Of a stretch of DNA of 23,124 nucleotides, positions 8,501 to 18,596 are shown piece after piece (the stretch's first letter is position 1; the number at the start of each line of letters is the position of its first letter). Location of the stretch: contig BBXU01002911.1 in NCBI GenBank assembly GCA_001598975.1, forward strand, positions 1 to 23,124, in the 5' to 3' direction. A model generated the notes under the pieces. It made no database searches and was not told the origin of the DNA. It saw nothing but the letters and a program-made list of their open reading frames with translations. Both the position numbers and the translations under genes were made by a program. Origin of the DNA: Parachlorella kessleri. Lineage: Eukaryota; Chlorophyta; Trebouxiophyceae; Chlorellales; Chlorellaceae.

Positions 8501-10973
8501 AAAAGATGTACCCATGCGTGAGTAGGTGCCATGAGTAGGTGCCGGAGGGATGCACGAGTTGTCACAAACCAATTGGGGCCACATGCATGCGCTAACCCAG
8601 CATGGTTGCTCAGACCTGCAAATCCTCGTCCATGCTCTCTAGCATCCGCACGAGGTGGGGGACTGTGCCCGCTGACACGATCGCAGCTCTGTCCTCCGGA
8701 TTGGTAGCTTCAGCGGAAAGGATGGCAAGCGCCGACGCTGCCTGTACCTACATTAGGGAGATGAGGGAACCGAAGCTGGAAAGCAGTACGGGAGGCCACA
8801 AGCACTAGTCATGGCAAGGGCACAAGACTGCTTGCCGCTAAGGTGCGCCCTGCCAAGCAGCTTGGACGCCAGCTGCAAACGATGCACCCAGCAGGCCTTG
8901 AGCAGTAGCGTTGGTGCCACCGGGTGCAGGCTTATGCAAATCATTCAAGGCCACATGCATGCGATGACCTACCAGGCTTGCCCAGACCTGCACATCCTTG
9001 TCCAAGCGCTCTACCAGACGCATGAGGGGAGGTATGGCGCCCGCTGAAAGGATGGCGGACGTGTATTCAGCAACGTTGCGAATTGCCTGGGTTGCTGCAG
9101 CCTGCATCAGGTAGTAAACCAGAGCTCGAGGGCAGCAGGAGATGCCAAGCACAGCTAGAGCAAAAGCATTTGTAAGGGTGGCTGGCGAGCCCGTGTGCCT
9201 GTTGAGCGCCTTGGATGCAATGCTGCCTGCCATTGCCGCTAGGGTGAATGGTGCGCCTAGCAGGCAATGACAGGCAGCGCAGGTGCCCGCGGTGTACAAG
9301 GCTTGCTGCATGGCATCAGTTCTACAAGCATGCACCAACCCAGCATGCCTGCCCAGACCTGCACACTGTGGTCCTTGCTGTCTAGCAGCCGCACGAGGGA
9401 AGGGATGGCGCCCGCTGACACGATGGCAGCTTTGTGCTCAACAATTTTAGCGGCCAGGTTGCGAATTGCCCGGGCTGCTGCAGCCTGTGGCAGGGTAGCA
9501 ATCCAAGCTCGAGTGCAGCAGGAGAGGCCAGGCACAGCTAGGGCAAAAGCATAAGGGTGGTTGGCGAGATTGTGTGCCTGTTGAGCGCCTTGGATGCAAG
9601 GCTGCATCAACAGCCTTGCAGGCAATGACAGGGCAGCGCAAGTGCCGGCGGTGTAAAAGGCTTACTGCATGGCACTCTAGGCCACATTTATGCACCAACC
9701 CAGACCTGTACATTCTTGTCCCTGCTCTCTAGCAGCCGCACGAGGGGGGGGATGGCGCCCGCTGATCTGATGGCAGCTTTGAGCTCAATGCTCCCAGCGG
9801 CCAGCTTGGCAATTGCCAGCCCTGCATAGCGCTGCAGCAGAGGCCCAACGAGGCCAAACTGAGCTGGAGAGCAATAGGGGAGGAATGACGGCACCAATTG
9901 GGTTGCTTCCATAGCCAGGTCGGCAATGGACAACATGGCTTGAGACTGCAAACACGCCTTGGAGGCAAAGTTCCTGGTGCCAGAGGACATTGGGGAAGCC
10001 ATCTCTGCACGTGTGGCTAAGGACAGATGCCTAGGCTGACGATTTCTGCTGGTGATGCGGCTTGCACATCACCCGGTATGAGGACAAGCATGCAGGCCGC
10101 AGCACAGTTGTTGCCTCCCGTCAACCAATGGAGGCCACAAGCGCCGCCATCCCAACAAGGTTTCTCAGACCTGCACATCCCTGTCCGTGCTCTCTAGCAG
10201 GCGCACAACGGGGGACATTGCGTCTGCTGCCACATGGAAATTGCCGAGCCCCCTACTCCGCTGTGCCAGGTTAGCAAGTGTCCTTGCAGCCATATCCTAC
10301 ATAATATTACAGCGACGACTCAAACGGTCAGCACAATAGTTAAGGGTGGAGCTTTCATGCGGGCGGATTGAAGCGATGGTGAGCTTTGAGTGTGGTCTTA
10401 AAACAACTTCATGCCAGTCTGTGCGTGTAGCACTTGGATACAACCACACCACCGGCCGACCAAAAACTATGACACCAGCAGCGGTGCACATGCCAACGCC
10501 AGCAAAGGGAGTCTGTCAATACCTGTACTTTCTTATCGAGGCTATCTAGCAGGCGCCCAAGACGGGGGATGGCGCCTGCTGCAAGGATGGCACCTCTAGT
10601 CTCAGCGCTTGCAACGGCCAGGTTGGCTATCGCTCCCGCTGCCTGAAGCTGCAGGCGCGTCAGGGAGGCAAATGGCAAAGTTGATAGGACACAAGGGAGA
10701 GCAAACGAGGCCATGGGCCATATGCAGGGTAAGGGAACAGAAATGGCATAAGCAATACATGCTGGCGATATGCTGTTGTGTTGCCTGTCAAGTGGCTTGC
10801 GCCACAATGGCCCGCACGCGTGCAACATGTCGACAGCATGGTCGACAGGCGGCGACTTGTGAGTAAGTCGCGAGTTCAAGTGCCTGCATAACCCAAGCCA
10901 AGATTGCTCAGACCTGTACGTTCTTGTCCGTGCTCTCCAGCAGCCGCATCAGAGGCAAAAGGCCCGCTGCCAT
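5559..10973 (-). CDS. ARM-repeat protein, gene B (about 594 aa)
   Basis: Complete minus-strand gene. Exons 5' to 3': 10914-10973, 10523-10648, 10171-10296, 9706-9831, 9359-9484, 8988-9101, 8616-8747, 8274-8390, 7886-8029, 7501-7626, 7111-7236, 6401-6526, 6030-6155, 5559-5768. All internal introns are phase 0. Internal exons encode one ARM repeat each, mostly 42 residues, with in-frame length variants of 38, 44, 39 and 48. The final exon starts as ARM helix 1 (NQAAWAIEVL), then leaves the fold for an acidic Ser/Glu-rich tail with a repeated SEEFL/SEED motif, and stops with TGA at 5559-5561. Start ATG at 10973-10971 has the context GCCACCATGG. It is probably a binding scaffold without enzymatic activity; location and ligand cannot be told. 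The intron between 7111 and 6526 spans an inverted ARM unit that this transcript cannot use. Confidence 0.85.
6927..7052 (+). pseudogene. Inverted ARM exon inside gene B
   Basis: On the plus strand this 126-nt block encodes one perfect 42-residue ARM repeat (HYAACAIVNL at the start, LLESKDKDGQ at the end). It still has an acceptor (CTGATGCAG before 6927) and a donor (GTCTGGGC from 7053). Upstream, 6780-6926 carries plus-strand copies of the intron motifs found on the minus strand elsewhere in the array, so a whole exon-intron unit was flipped. Because gene B is transcribed from the other strand, this repeat cannot join its mRNA unless read antisense. The open frame is intact, so the inversion looks recent, or the exon is used in an antisense transcript. 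Confidence 0.8.
7050..7113. repeat. Perfect 23-bp inverted repeat at the inversion junction
   Basis: The arms 7050-7072 and 7091-7113 are exact reverse complements, separated by 18 bp. The left arm covers the 3' end of the inverted ARM exon and its donor; the right arm covers the donor and 3' end of the minus-strand exon 7111-7236. Imperfect pairing continues outward because two homologous ARM units lie head to head. The structure marks the edge of the inverted unit. Confidence 0.9.
9898..9945 (-). pseudogene. Truncated ARM exon remnant
   Basis: Within the intron between exons 10171-10296 and 9706-9831 of gene B, a TTTGCAG acceptor is followed by 16 codons resembling the first helix of an ARM repeat (SQAMLSIADLAMEATQ). 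The rest of the repeat is missing. It could be a short in-frame exon, since GTGCCG follows one codon later in phase 0, but a decayed unit is more likely. Confidence 0.45.
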
Positions 10974-12030
10974 GGTGGCTGCACTCCCATCATGGTAAGC
11001 AAGTCAGAGTGCAAAATTGCCGATCAGCGTGGCTCCAACGGACAAGCACAGAAGTGATGGATTCATAAACCTTGGAGAAAACCTTGGAAGAACCGGCGAC
11101 CTGTGACATGTGCTAGCCCTCGAGATGGCGCAGGCGCTAGGCGCCACCGTGAAGAAAACGCTGACAACCCATCGTGACCAAGGACAACGATTTATAAACA
11201 TACAGCTCTAGCAACATTTCTACGACCGTGATACTTCAGTGCTCAGAGCTTCAGTGACACTGGGTCGTGACCACCAGTGACCACCAGTGGCAAGCACGAT
11301 GGTTCCATGCCCTGCAAAAGGCGTTACCGCTTCTGCAAACACGAACAACAAGGCGTACCCATGGAAAATAAGTGGCACAGAAAGGTGGCGGAGTCACTGC
11401 AGCACCCCTCCCAGGAGACCCAACCTTGCTTGTTGGTGGAGCTTGTCGTGGGAGTGTGAGCTAGGGCAGGGCACCCGGTCCAAGGTGCAGTATTGCCGCA
11501 CCTGCAGACCCAGCAACCTTCCGCTCCTCCTGAAGTTGCCGCTAGACGGCCCGGCATCCTCTCCACTATTTGCGGCTCTGCATAGCCTCCACCACATGGG
11601 CGAGGGCACCAACTTGGTTGAACCAGGGCCCGCACCCTGCAGCTGCAACACGCTGACACGGTGGTGTGGCTATAGTCTTTGACGCCGCTGGCACTGAATT
11701 TAATGTGGAACGAAAAGAGCTGGCACAGCTCATTGCGTACAGGAGAGAGTGGCTGCTGCTGCTAGCTGCTCTACAGCTCCTCCAACCGCAGCTTGCTGTC
11801 CAGGCACGGTTAGACAGGAGGGCAACATGCCGAGGAGGAGCTGCGGAAAGGCTCCTAGCGAGGCTGACCTTGCCCGTCGCCTGGTAGGGTTGACTGCCAG
11901 TTCCATGATATTGAACTTGTAACGCATACGGGCTGAGGGGCAGAGCCTCATGCGCCACTGACTGCTGTTGACAGTGCCCCCGGGCACAGAGCCTTGACCA
12001 GGAAATCCTACAGCAAGGGTCTTCCAGGTG

Positions 12031-12083
12031 CCTCCCCCCCCCACCCCCCCCACCCCCCCCCCCACCCACACCCACCCACACCC
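12031..12083. repeat. C-rich microsatellite
   Basis: Runs of C up to 11 long are separated by single A or ACA. The opposite strand has several G-runs and could form G-quadruplex structures. A simpler C15 tract lies at the homologous place in the left copy (4064-4078). Confidence 0.9.
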
Positions 12084-12149
12084 GTGCACTTTCCTGTGGG
12101 GATGGGCCCCCACTCACCTTCTATAGGCGAATGTCTTGCATGTCTTGCC

Positions 12150-12440
12150 TATGGCAGTAACTAGTTTTAATGCGGACGCTGAATCCTACCCCAGACTTGC
12201 AAGTAGATGCCATGGCCGTGGTGCTGGTGTGTGCGCACCTTAAAGTGCTGCCAGGCCAGCAGAGCAGGGTGAGAGCGCCCGTAAGCTTGGCATCTTCGTA
12301 GTGTCCATGTCTCCGACAGTGAGCTTCGAGGCCGGCAAACACTTGGTGCCTGTAGCAAGCCATGCATTGTACACAGTTGACAAAGAACGGAAGGTGCCAT
12401 TTTGAGCGCGGCTGGCAGGTAAGGTCACTAGTGCCATTGC
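12150..12440 (-). pseudogene. Decayed ADAT1-like deaminase fragment, right copy
   Basis: The minus frame ending at TAA (12240-12242) reads LATGTKCLPASKLTVGDM, then DTTKMPSLRAL. This resembles the start of the tRNA/RNA adenosine deaminase domain, whose usual form is L(G/A)TGTKC...SK...GD...DxHAEVxARRAL. The zinc-binding His of HAE is missing and the catalytic Glu position is Lys, so it would be inactive. No further part of the domain could be followed with confidence. The match is by eye and from memory of the family; chance similarity is possible. Confidence 0.35.
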
Positions 12441-13071
12441 TGGATCTAGTAGACCTGTTTGAAGAAACGCCAGTCAGTTTTTGGAGAGCCCCCAAAGTTT
12501 GCCACCTTTCAAATGACGGGAGCTGGGTTTGCCTGAGCCCCAACCCAAGACGCGGCACTGACAAACAAGGCAAGTCAAGCAAATTGAAAGCTATTACCCA
12601 TGGCAGCCGTGGTGCCACATACAACTCCGTACCTGTCTGTGTTTGCATTGCCACCACTGACATTAAGTGTGTAAGTCAGTGACAGCACGAGAAAGTCATT
12701 GATAGACTCAGCTGTGCAACCTCAACGGCAAGAACCCCGACAAGTGGGATTTTGATGCCCTACCCTTGAAAATGTTTCCGGCAGGGATGGCGAGGGCCTC
12801 TTGAAGCCAAGCTGAGAAGGAAGGTTGTCTCTTCCAGCGTTATCCTCCAACCACGGTTGTGACGGCTCCTGCTGAGGCCAGCCAGCTTCCACCACCAGCA
12901 CTCTCCCCTGGACAGGCTCTCCACTTGCTCAGCCGCTCACCGCCGCTGCCTGCCAGTCACTTGAGTCAGGGTCAGGCAGCGTCCGTTTCCCTTTGCTGCT
13001 GTCACCCCCACTGTCACCTGCTGCTCCTTCGGCGCCCAGCGGCGCCAAACCAGAAGCCTACCGGTGCAGGG

Positions 13072-13094
13072 AGTAGTCCATCCGATGGACTACT
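13072..13094. repeat. 11-bp dyad upstream of the LCIB-type gene
   Basis: AGTAGTCCATC and its exact reverse complement GATGGACTACT are separated by one base. The site lies about 340 bp before the LCIB-type start codon. The homologous spot in the left copy (near 4770) lacks the symmetry. Confidence 0.85.
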
Positions 13095-13430
13095 AAGAGT
13101 CTTAGGTGCAGCTGGCGTTGTTCATGGCACTGTTGGGCAGGTTGCACTGACCGAGGGAGCTTACAAAACCACAGTGGAATATTATGCATAATGAAAGAAA
13201 ATAATGGTGTACTTTAATTGGACGGCCATGAACACCATTAATCAAACACCAACCTACTGCAAAGCATGACTCTTGCGCCCGTAGGGCCGTGCGCACCCGC
13301 CAAAACATGACCACCATGGAAACTACAATGGCTACCAAAACGCCACACAAAGCGCAGAGCAATCAATCTGGTCACAGTTTCCTGTAAGTCTGCAGCGCAT
13401 CAAGGCACCACCGTAACCTACCACGCAGTC

Positions 13431-16400
13431 ATGCTGGCCAGCCAGGTTCCCACAGCAGCCTTCACTCGGCCTAGGGCTGGGTGCCTTAGACCATCTGCGT
13501 TGCGAACTGCGCATAGCGTTCTATTCGTGCCAAGGAGAGTGGCGAGCAGGCAGCCTTCTGTGGCTAGCCAGGCTGGGGCACTGTCTACCACCCAGAAAGC
13601 CATCAGTGCCAAGGACGCTGCAGAGATCAGCTACCTTGAGGCTAGGGCTGGTCACGTTACTACGCACTTTCCTTCGGCCTTGGGTAAGGCAGCGCACCAG
13701 GCTGGTTGCTAGCCAAGCTAACGTAATCCCTTGCGCCCCAGGTTCCTTACGGTTATGGAAAGCTCCACTTAATAGGTCCAACCCCTGCTTACTTGCGAAT
13801 GGTGGTACAGTAGCTGAACTCCATGAATGTGTGCAGGCGTCGATGACTTCATGCAGCGCCTGGAGGTGGCCCTCTGGCAGTATGGCTTCCAAAACGACAA
13901 CTCCATCGGTGGGTGCTCTACCCAGCGACTATCCTCCTCAGTCTCTTTCACCCTCCGGTCATTTCCGATGTATCAGCTTGTGAGTGCCTATGGGAACAGG
14001 AGTGCCTGCTCCCTGCCCTGCAGCCTGCGTCAACCTGTGCCGTGACGAGGTTACTCACACTCTCAAGCACAAGATAGATCAAATCTTTGGCTCGTCCTTC
14101 TCCACCCACGGCCTGGGCGGCGTGCTGACTTGCGGCGTGACCGGCGTGGGTGCTGGGCTAAGCCACTCACCGGTAGATGAGGTAAGTGTTGTTCGCATTG
14201 GGAGGGTGCGAGGGTCTGTAACCTGGGCACATAGGTGCTGTCCTGCCAGTGGACTGTGGATGCTCCTTGAAGGGCCTACCACAGAACCCCACATGGAGCT
14301 ACCATTTTGGTAGTTCACGTTTGTATGCCTTCTCAGCTTTGAAGGTTGGATGAGCAGCGGAGTGCCTGGAAGTGCTCTTGGCTTGCAGAGTAGCTCTGAC
14401 TGTGCATCATACAATTTTGTTCCTGCCTGCACTGTATGCACCTCTTTCTGCATGCACCACACTAAGTCCTTTCCTGCGTGCAGGTGGGATGTAAGCTTGA
14501 CCGCGCATAGTAATGCAGCTCCTCCCTGCTCTCGTCCGGACTGACAACAAAGAGACTGCTGTCCTGCTGCAGAGCTCAGGCAAGGAGCGGTACGTGTTTT
14601 TCAGCTTCCCCCACATTGGCATCGACTCCAAGGGCGTCGTGGGCAACATCTCCCGCCCAGGCCGGGCAGGCATGTCCTGCGCCTGCGGTGCCGTCATCAA
14701 GGTGCGGTTGCAAGGCAGTCATGTTGTGTTGGTACACACACAACAGGCGTTGCAGGAACCCAGAAGACGGTCTTTCCCAGTATTTGTGCGGTGGGGTGAC
14801 TTTGGCTCCAGTATGTTGTGCCACTCAGGCAGAGCAACGGCAGGTGCTCCTTGCTTGCAGGCCTTGGGTGATATCAAATCCGAAGGTCTCCAGTGCAACT
14901 GCAAGGAGCCGGGCGGTGAGTGTCGGTGGCACAGTGCCGCCTTCGTTTTCTTTGCTGGTTCCAGCATCCTGTTGCTCCAGTCTGGTTGATGAGGTGGGCT
15001 TGGGCAGGTGCACTGCCGGCAGCGGCAGTATGAAAGAGGACGGCCAGCTTGAACAGCCAGGAAGGGACTCGATCGGCTTGAGTGGTCTAGTTACTTTGAT
15101 CCTGACTGTTAACCCCTCTCAAACCGTGCAGTGCACGAGCCTTTAAATATCGAGTTCTCCATCCTGAAGCAGCGACTGGCCCGGCGCCTGGTGGCTGAAG
15201 GCCAGACCGACCAGAGCGTGACCAACCTAGACCTTGTTGAGCTGACTAAGGTAAGTGGTGTGTGTTTGCTTTTGCTAGTGTGCACGGTGACAACGATAGA
15301 TGGATAGTGGAATGCCAGAAACAGGCGCGGGAGGAATCACCCTAGGTTTGTCAGATCTAGGAAGGTGACTTGCATACCTTGGGATTTTAGGACGTTGCAA
15401 AATGGTGCTGAGGAGTGTCGCATACAGCTTCTGGGGCTGGTGTGTGGGCTGTTATCTTGGTCAGTATGGTTTCAGCTGGGGTGGTGGACAATGCAAAATC
15501 CTCCGCACCGTTTTTTATATCTATATATGTTTCGGGATGGCGAGCTATTTTATAGGCTCGCCAGACCCTGCGGAGCTTGGGTGATTGGCAGTATGGCAAT
15601 GAAGTTGGTCCTGCTTGTGTGGCACGAGCTTGTTGTTTCTGGTTTTTCTGCAGGTGACAGAGAGGGTGATCTCCGATGACCTGGACTTCCTCATCTCCAA
15701 GGCAGTCAACCCTGCCAAGGCTGACTACGCCGGTAAGCAAGAACGCGTTGGTCGCAACTCACGTGCAGCGCCACGGGCGCTTTGGGCGCCATTCAAGTAC
15801 ACCACAGCAAGCAGCCAGCCGTGCCTCCCTGCATGCTAGGCTTGGATTTGCGAAGCTTGCCTTTGTAAGCACTGTTACAATGTTGCTTTTGCTGCAGTGG
15901 TGACCGGGGTGCAGGTTCACAACTGGGCGGAGGAGTTTGATTCTGCCGAGCCTAACCTGGAGTGGGTGGCGCCCGTGAATGTGTACGCTGTGGTGGATGG
16001 CAAGCGATATGACATCGATCTTTCGCGGCTGCCGGTAAGTTGGAACTAACAGTTTGTGAGCCTGTGAGACCTTGTCTTTACATGACTCTCAGCGAGGGGG
16101 CCTGTTGGTTGAACCCCTGTTTGTATGCTGTGGTGCCCGCTGGCCTGGATGTTCCAGGCAGCAAGTGGCCTTGCATGTGCCGCCATGTCAGCCAGTTCCT
16201 TGTTGTTGCGAGCGGCAAGCATGATAAACCCGGCGAATGACCCCTTGCATGGCTCTGGCGCCCATCTTATGCATGTCCCTTCCTTCTGTTATGCGAGGCC
16301 TGAGCCACGGTCAGGTCCGCTGTTGTTGCCCACGCAGCCTTGTGGGCCCTTTCTTTTCATCCATTTCCTAACACTAGTATATGTGTGATCTCATCCTCTC

Positions 16401-17729
16401 CCCTTGCTGCCCTGCCCCTCCCCCACTTGCAGGGCTTGACGCCGCGCCAGATCAGGCTGCTGGCCTCCGCCCCCGATGCCCACCAGCCCTCCCCCTCCGC
16501 CGCAGCAGAGGCGGTCTGCAACAGTGGCGGCGCGTCTACCCTGCGGGAGATCGACCCTCCCTACATGTACAGCAGCAAGGAGGCGCGCCGCCGGGCCAAG
16601 AGCCGCATGGAGAGGTGGGCGCATTGTGGAGAGCAACAGGGCAGGCCTGCAGCTGGCCTTGCCTGGGCGAGAATGGCCAGGAGTAGGTTGTGTAGCCGCT
16701 TGGGGATAGTGTTGCTTTGTTTGCCAGGAAAGTAACCTGGAGAGCCAGTGGGCCATCGGGTGTGGGTACCGCACGGAGTTAGGAGGCATACTAGGGGACA
16801 GAGGGCTATGACTGGTTCGTCTCATCACCCTGCACAGTGTGTGCTGCCCGGAACGCAGTGGTTGCAGTAGGTTGCAGCCCTTGCCCGATGCACAGATCAG
16901 GAAGACAGCCCCATCTCCGTTTTACGTTTGGCTTGTGCCCCGTGGGTAACATTATTGTCCACCCTCAGTTCGTAATCAAGGCATGTTTCCTACCTATGGA
17001 CTGCAGCTTCGCCCGGTTGGCCTCCGCAGCCCCTGCCGCCCCAGCCCAACAGCCAGTGGCCCCTCCCAAGCCAGCACAAGCCGCCCAGCCTTCAACCCCC
17101 GCAGCTGCAGCAGCGGCTCCAGCCCAGCAACCTGCCAGCAACGGCAACACTCCCTCAGCGGTGGCAGCATCCGCAGCGGCCATTGTGGCACCAGTGAAGG
17201 AAGTTGCCCAGGTGGCGGCAAAGATTGAGGAAGACGATGACCAGTACTGGACCTCAGCAGGTGAGCTGGTAATAACAACTCTCTGGCAGGCAGTCCTGTG
17301 GTCTACAGCAAAGACGCTTGTTTACTGGTAGGACTGACACGTATCTTCGAAACCCGATAGGGCCGCATAGGTATGGTGTGTGCTTGCCTGATCGCTGAGG
17401 GGGACCTTTGGTATATAGCGGTTTCACTGATGGAGCAGTGAACACCAGTTTTGGGGAGGATGTGTGATATTGTGTTGTCCCGTATGTTGACAGTCGGAAG
17501 GGGTGAGTGGAGTCCAGGAGGCGCCGAATTAGGATGTCCTGGCCCAGCGCCATGCTGTGGCAGAGGACATGCTAACATTGGCAGATGTGCTTCAGCGGCA
17601 AAAGCAACATCTACTGGCCTGTGATTTTCCAGCAGCCACGTTAACAGGCCTGTGTGTGCGTGTTTGTTGCATGTGGCAGACGAGGAGATGCTGCAAGCAT
17701 GGACCAAGGTAATTGATCCCGAGGCTTAA
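13431..17729 (+). CDS. LCIB-like: LCIB/LCIC-family protein (low-CO2-inducible, beta-CA fold), about 495 aa
   Basis: Exons: 13431-13683, 13837-13908, 14024-14181, 14573-14701, 14861-14915, 15132-15250, 15654-15732, 15898-16034, 16433-16614, 17007-17260, 17680-17729. Phases match at every join. Residues 1-50 are rich in Arg, Ser and Ala with few acids, like a chloroplast transit peptide. The domain follows: HFPSALGVDDF (79-89), NLCRDEVTH with Cys114, Arg115 and Asp116, GLGGVLTCGVTG, YVFFSFPHIGID with His175, RPGRAGMSCACGA with Cys199, and ILKQRLARRL. Cys114, His175 and Cys199 match the Cys-His-Cys zinc set of this family. In Chlamydomonas, LCIB/LCIC sits around the pyrenoid and recaptures leaked CO2 as bicarbonate. 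An Ala/Pro-rich linker (about 400-465) and an acidic end follow, making it longer than Chlamydomonas LCIB. The last exon reads through to TAA at 17727-17729. LCIB versus LCIC cannot be settled. Confidence 0.93.
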
Positions 17730-17897
17730 GGCTTGGCGGCGTCCGGCTTGTGAGCGCTGGTTGGCGGTTTACCAAATGGATGCTTATCCTTTGTTGCAAA
17801 CACAGCATTGCAATTTCATTGAAAATATGATCTTGCTGCAACTTTCCTCTGTGCATATGACATTGGTATTGCTATATGGGCCAGGCAGCAGGCTCTT

Positions 17898-17902
17898 TGT
17901 AA
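17898..17902 (+). promoter_or_regulatory. TGTAA poly(A) signal of the LCIB-type gene
   Basis: TGTAA is the usual green-algal polyadenylation signal. It lies about 170 nt after the TAA stop at 17727-17729, a normal 3' UTR length. This supports ending the gene in the 17680-17729 exon rather than splicing on to 18207. Confidence 0.6.
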
Positions 17903-18374
17903 TAGGACTTGACCGACCACTGCAAATACCTGGGAAGCGCAGCAGCTCTGATTTAATGCAATCTTATGTCCTTGTACATCTGTGCTACTAGGTAACTCTT
18001 GCACCTACTAGTAATACAACAGCAGTGCCAGTCCCTGTACGTACAGGCGTGGCACACTGTGCATTGGTTGGAGTGATATGGCTCATTACTGAAGCATTTA
18101 GTGCTCGCGGTGCTGCAAGTATATATACTTCTCAGAAAATGGCTTCTTAACGTCGTGCTTCAACCTTTTCAAGAAAACATGCTAACAACCTGGCTCTGAC
18201 AGACAGGTCATGGTGGAGAGACTGACCCTTCTGGATTTTATAAGGATGGAGGAACAGACACAGCAGCAGGGGTTTCCTCAACCATCATCAATATCTCATA
18301 TTTGTTCGCATTCCATGCCACCCTAAACACAAACAAAAGACGGGAGATCCTGAGTTTGCAGGAGCTCCATTTAG

Positions 18375-18398
18375 CTTAAGATAAAGCTTTATCTTAAG
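18375..18398. repeat. 24-bp perfect palindrome
   Basis: The half-site CTTAAGATAAAG is followed directly by its exact reverse complement CTTTATCTTAAG, with no loop. It lies between the poly(A) signals of the two convergent genes and could extrude as a cruciform or form a hairpin in read-through RNA from either side. Confidence 0.95.
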
Positions 18399-18591
18399 GT
18401 TAGCTGGGCTGCTTCAGATGCTACTAATCACAGTAAGAATCCATACTCAATGTCATCCCAAATGCAACTGAGAACTTCACTGCAGTGATAAATTAGCAGG
18501 AATGCTGACATCCGACACTCGCCAATAATTGCAAAGGGGTTAATGGAGCACAGCAGTGCTCAGTACAGACAGAGAGCACCTTTACAGCAGG

Positions 18592-18596
18592 AGGCC
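18592..18596 (-). promoter_or_regulatory. TGTAA poly(A) signal of the bestrophin gene
   Basis: TTACA on the plus strand is TGTAA on the minus strand, about 260 nt after the bestrophin stop codon. This suits a green-algal 3' UTR. Confidence 0.55.

Larger units (their letters stand above)
5769..9850 (-). repeat. Tandem ARM exon-intron units, array B
   Basis: Successive exon starts (9484, 9101, 8747, 8390, 8029, 7626, 7236, then 6526, 6155, 5768) are 354-403 bp apart except across the inverted unit. The intron blocks are the same as in array A. Intron homology shows that growth was by genomic duplication of whole units rather than duplication within one exon. Confidence 0.85.
10974..13430. other. 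Divergent spacer between ARM gene B and the LCIB-type gene
   Basis: This holds the 5' regions of both genes, which are transcribed away from each other. Contents: an ARM half-repeat remnant with a TGA at 10974-11045, a C-rich tract at 12031-12083, the deaminase-like remnant at 12150-12440, and a short palindrome at 13072-13094. A plus frame (11666-11887) and a minus frame (12121-12663) are open here, but their homologues in the left copy are not, so no protein is called. Confidence 0.55.
10021..13757. repeat. Segmental duplication, right copy
   Basis: This is the partner of 2023-5384. It holds the 5' end of ARM gene B, the spacer and the intact LCIB exon 1 with part of intron 1. It is about 380 bp longer than the left copy, mainly because 12420-12850 has only a short counterpart near 4360-4530. 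Confidence 0.85.

Noticed and set aside
1..10000. Regularly spaced repeats that might suggest a CRISPR array
   Set aside because: The repeat unit is about 355-400 bp and codes for ARM repeats with splice sites; nothing resembles short direct repeats with unique spacers.
11666..11887. Plus frame starting MAIVFDAAGTEF
   Set aside because: It looks protein-like locally, but the homologous sequence near 3707 does not keep the frame and no splice partners were found.
12121..12663. 180-codon minus frame in the spacer
   Set aside because: The homologous stretch in the left copy is broken by several stops, the frame is not the one that resembles a deaminase, and no family was recognised.
12859..13191. 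Plus-strand 110-codon frame before the LCIB-type gene
   Set aside because: Low-complexity Pro/Ser/Leu composition, and not preserved in the left copy near 4550-4850; treated as upstream region.
16391..16828. Minus-strand 145-codon frame
   Set aside because: It lies antisense to the conserved LCIB exon 16433-16614 and its GC-rich surroundings.
18207..18326. Possible last exon of the LCIB-type gene (starts VMVERLTLLDF, stops at 18324-18326)
   Set aside because: It is in frame after splicing from 17708, but its acceptor is weak. Reading straight through 17709-17729 gives a short natural end with a TGTAA signal 170 nt later. It remains possible as an alternative splice form.
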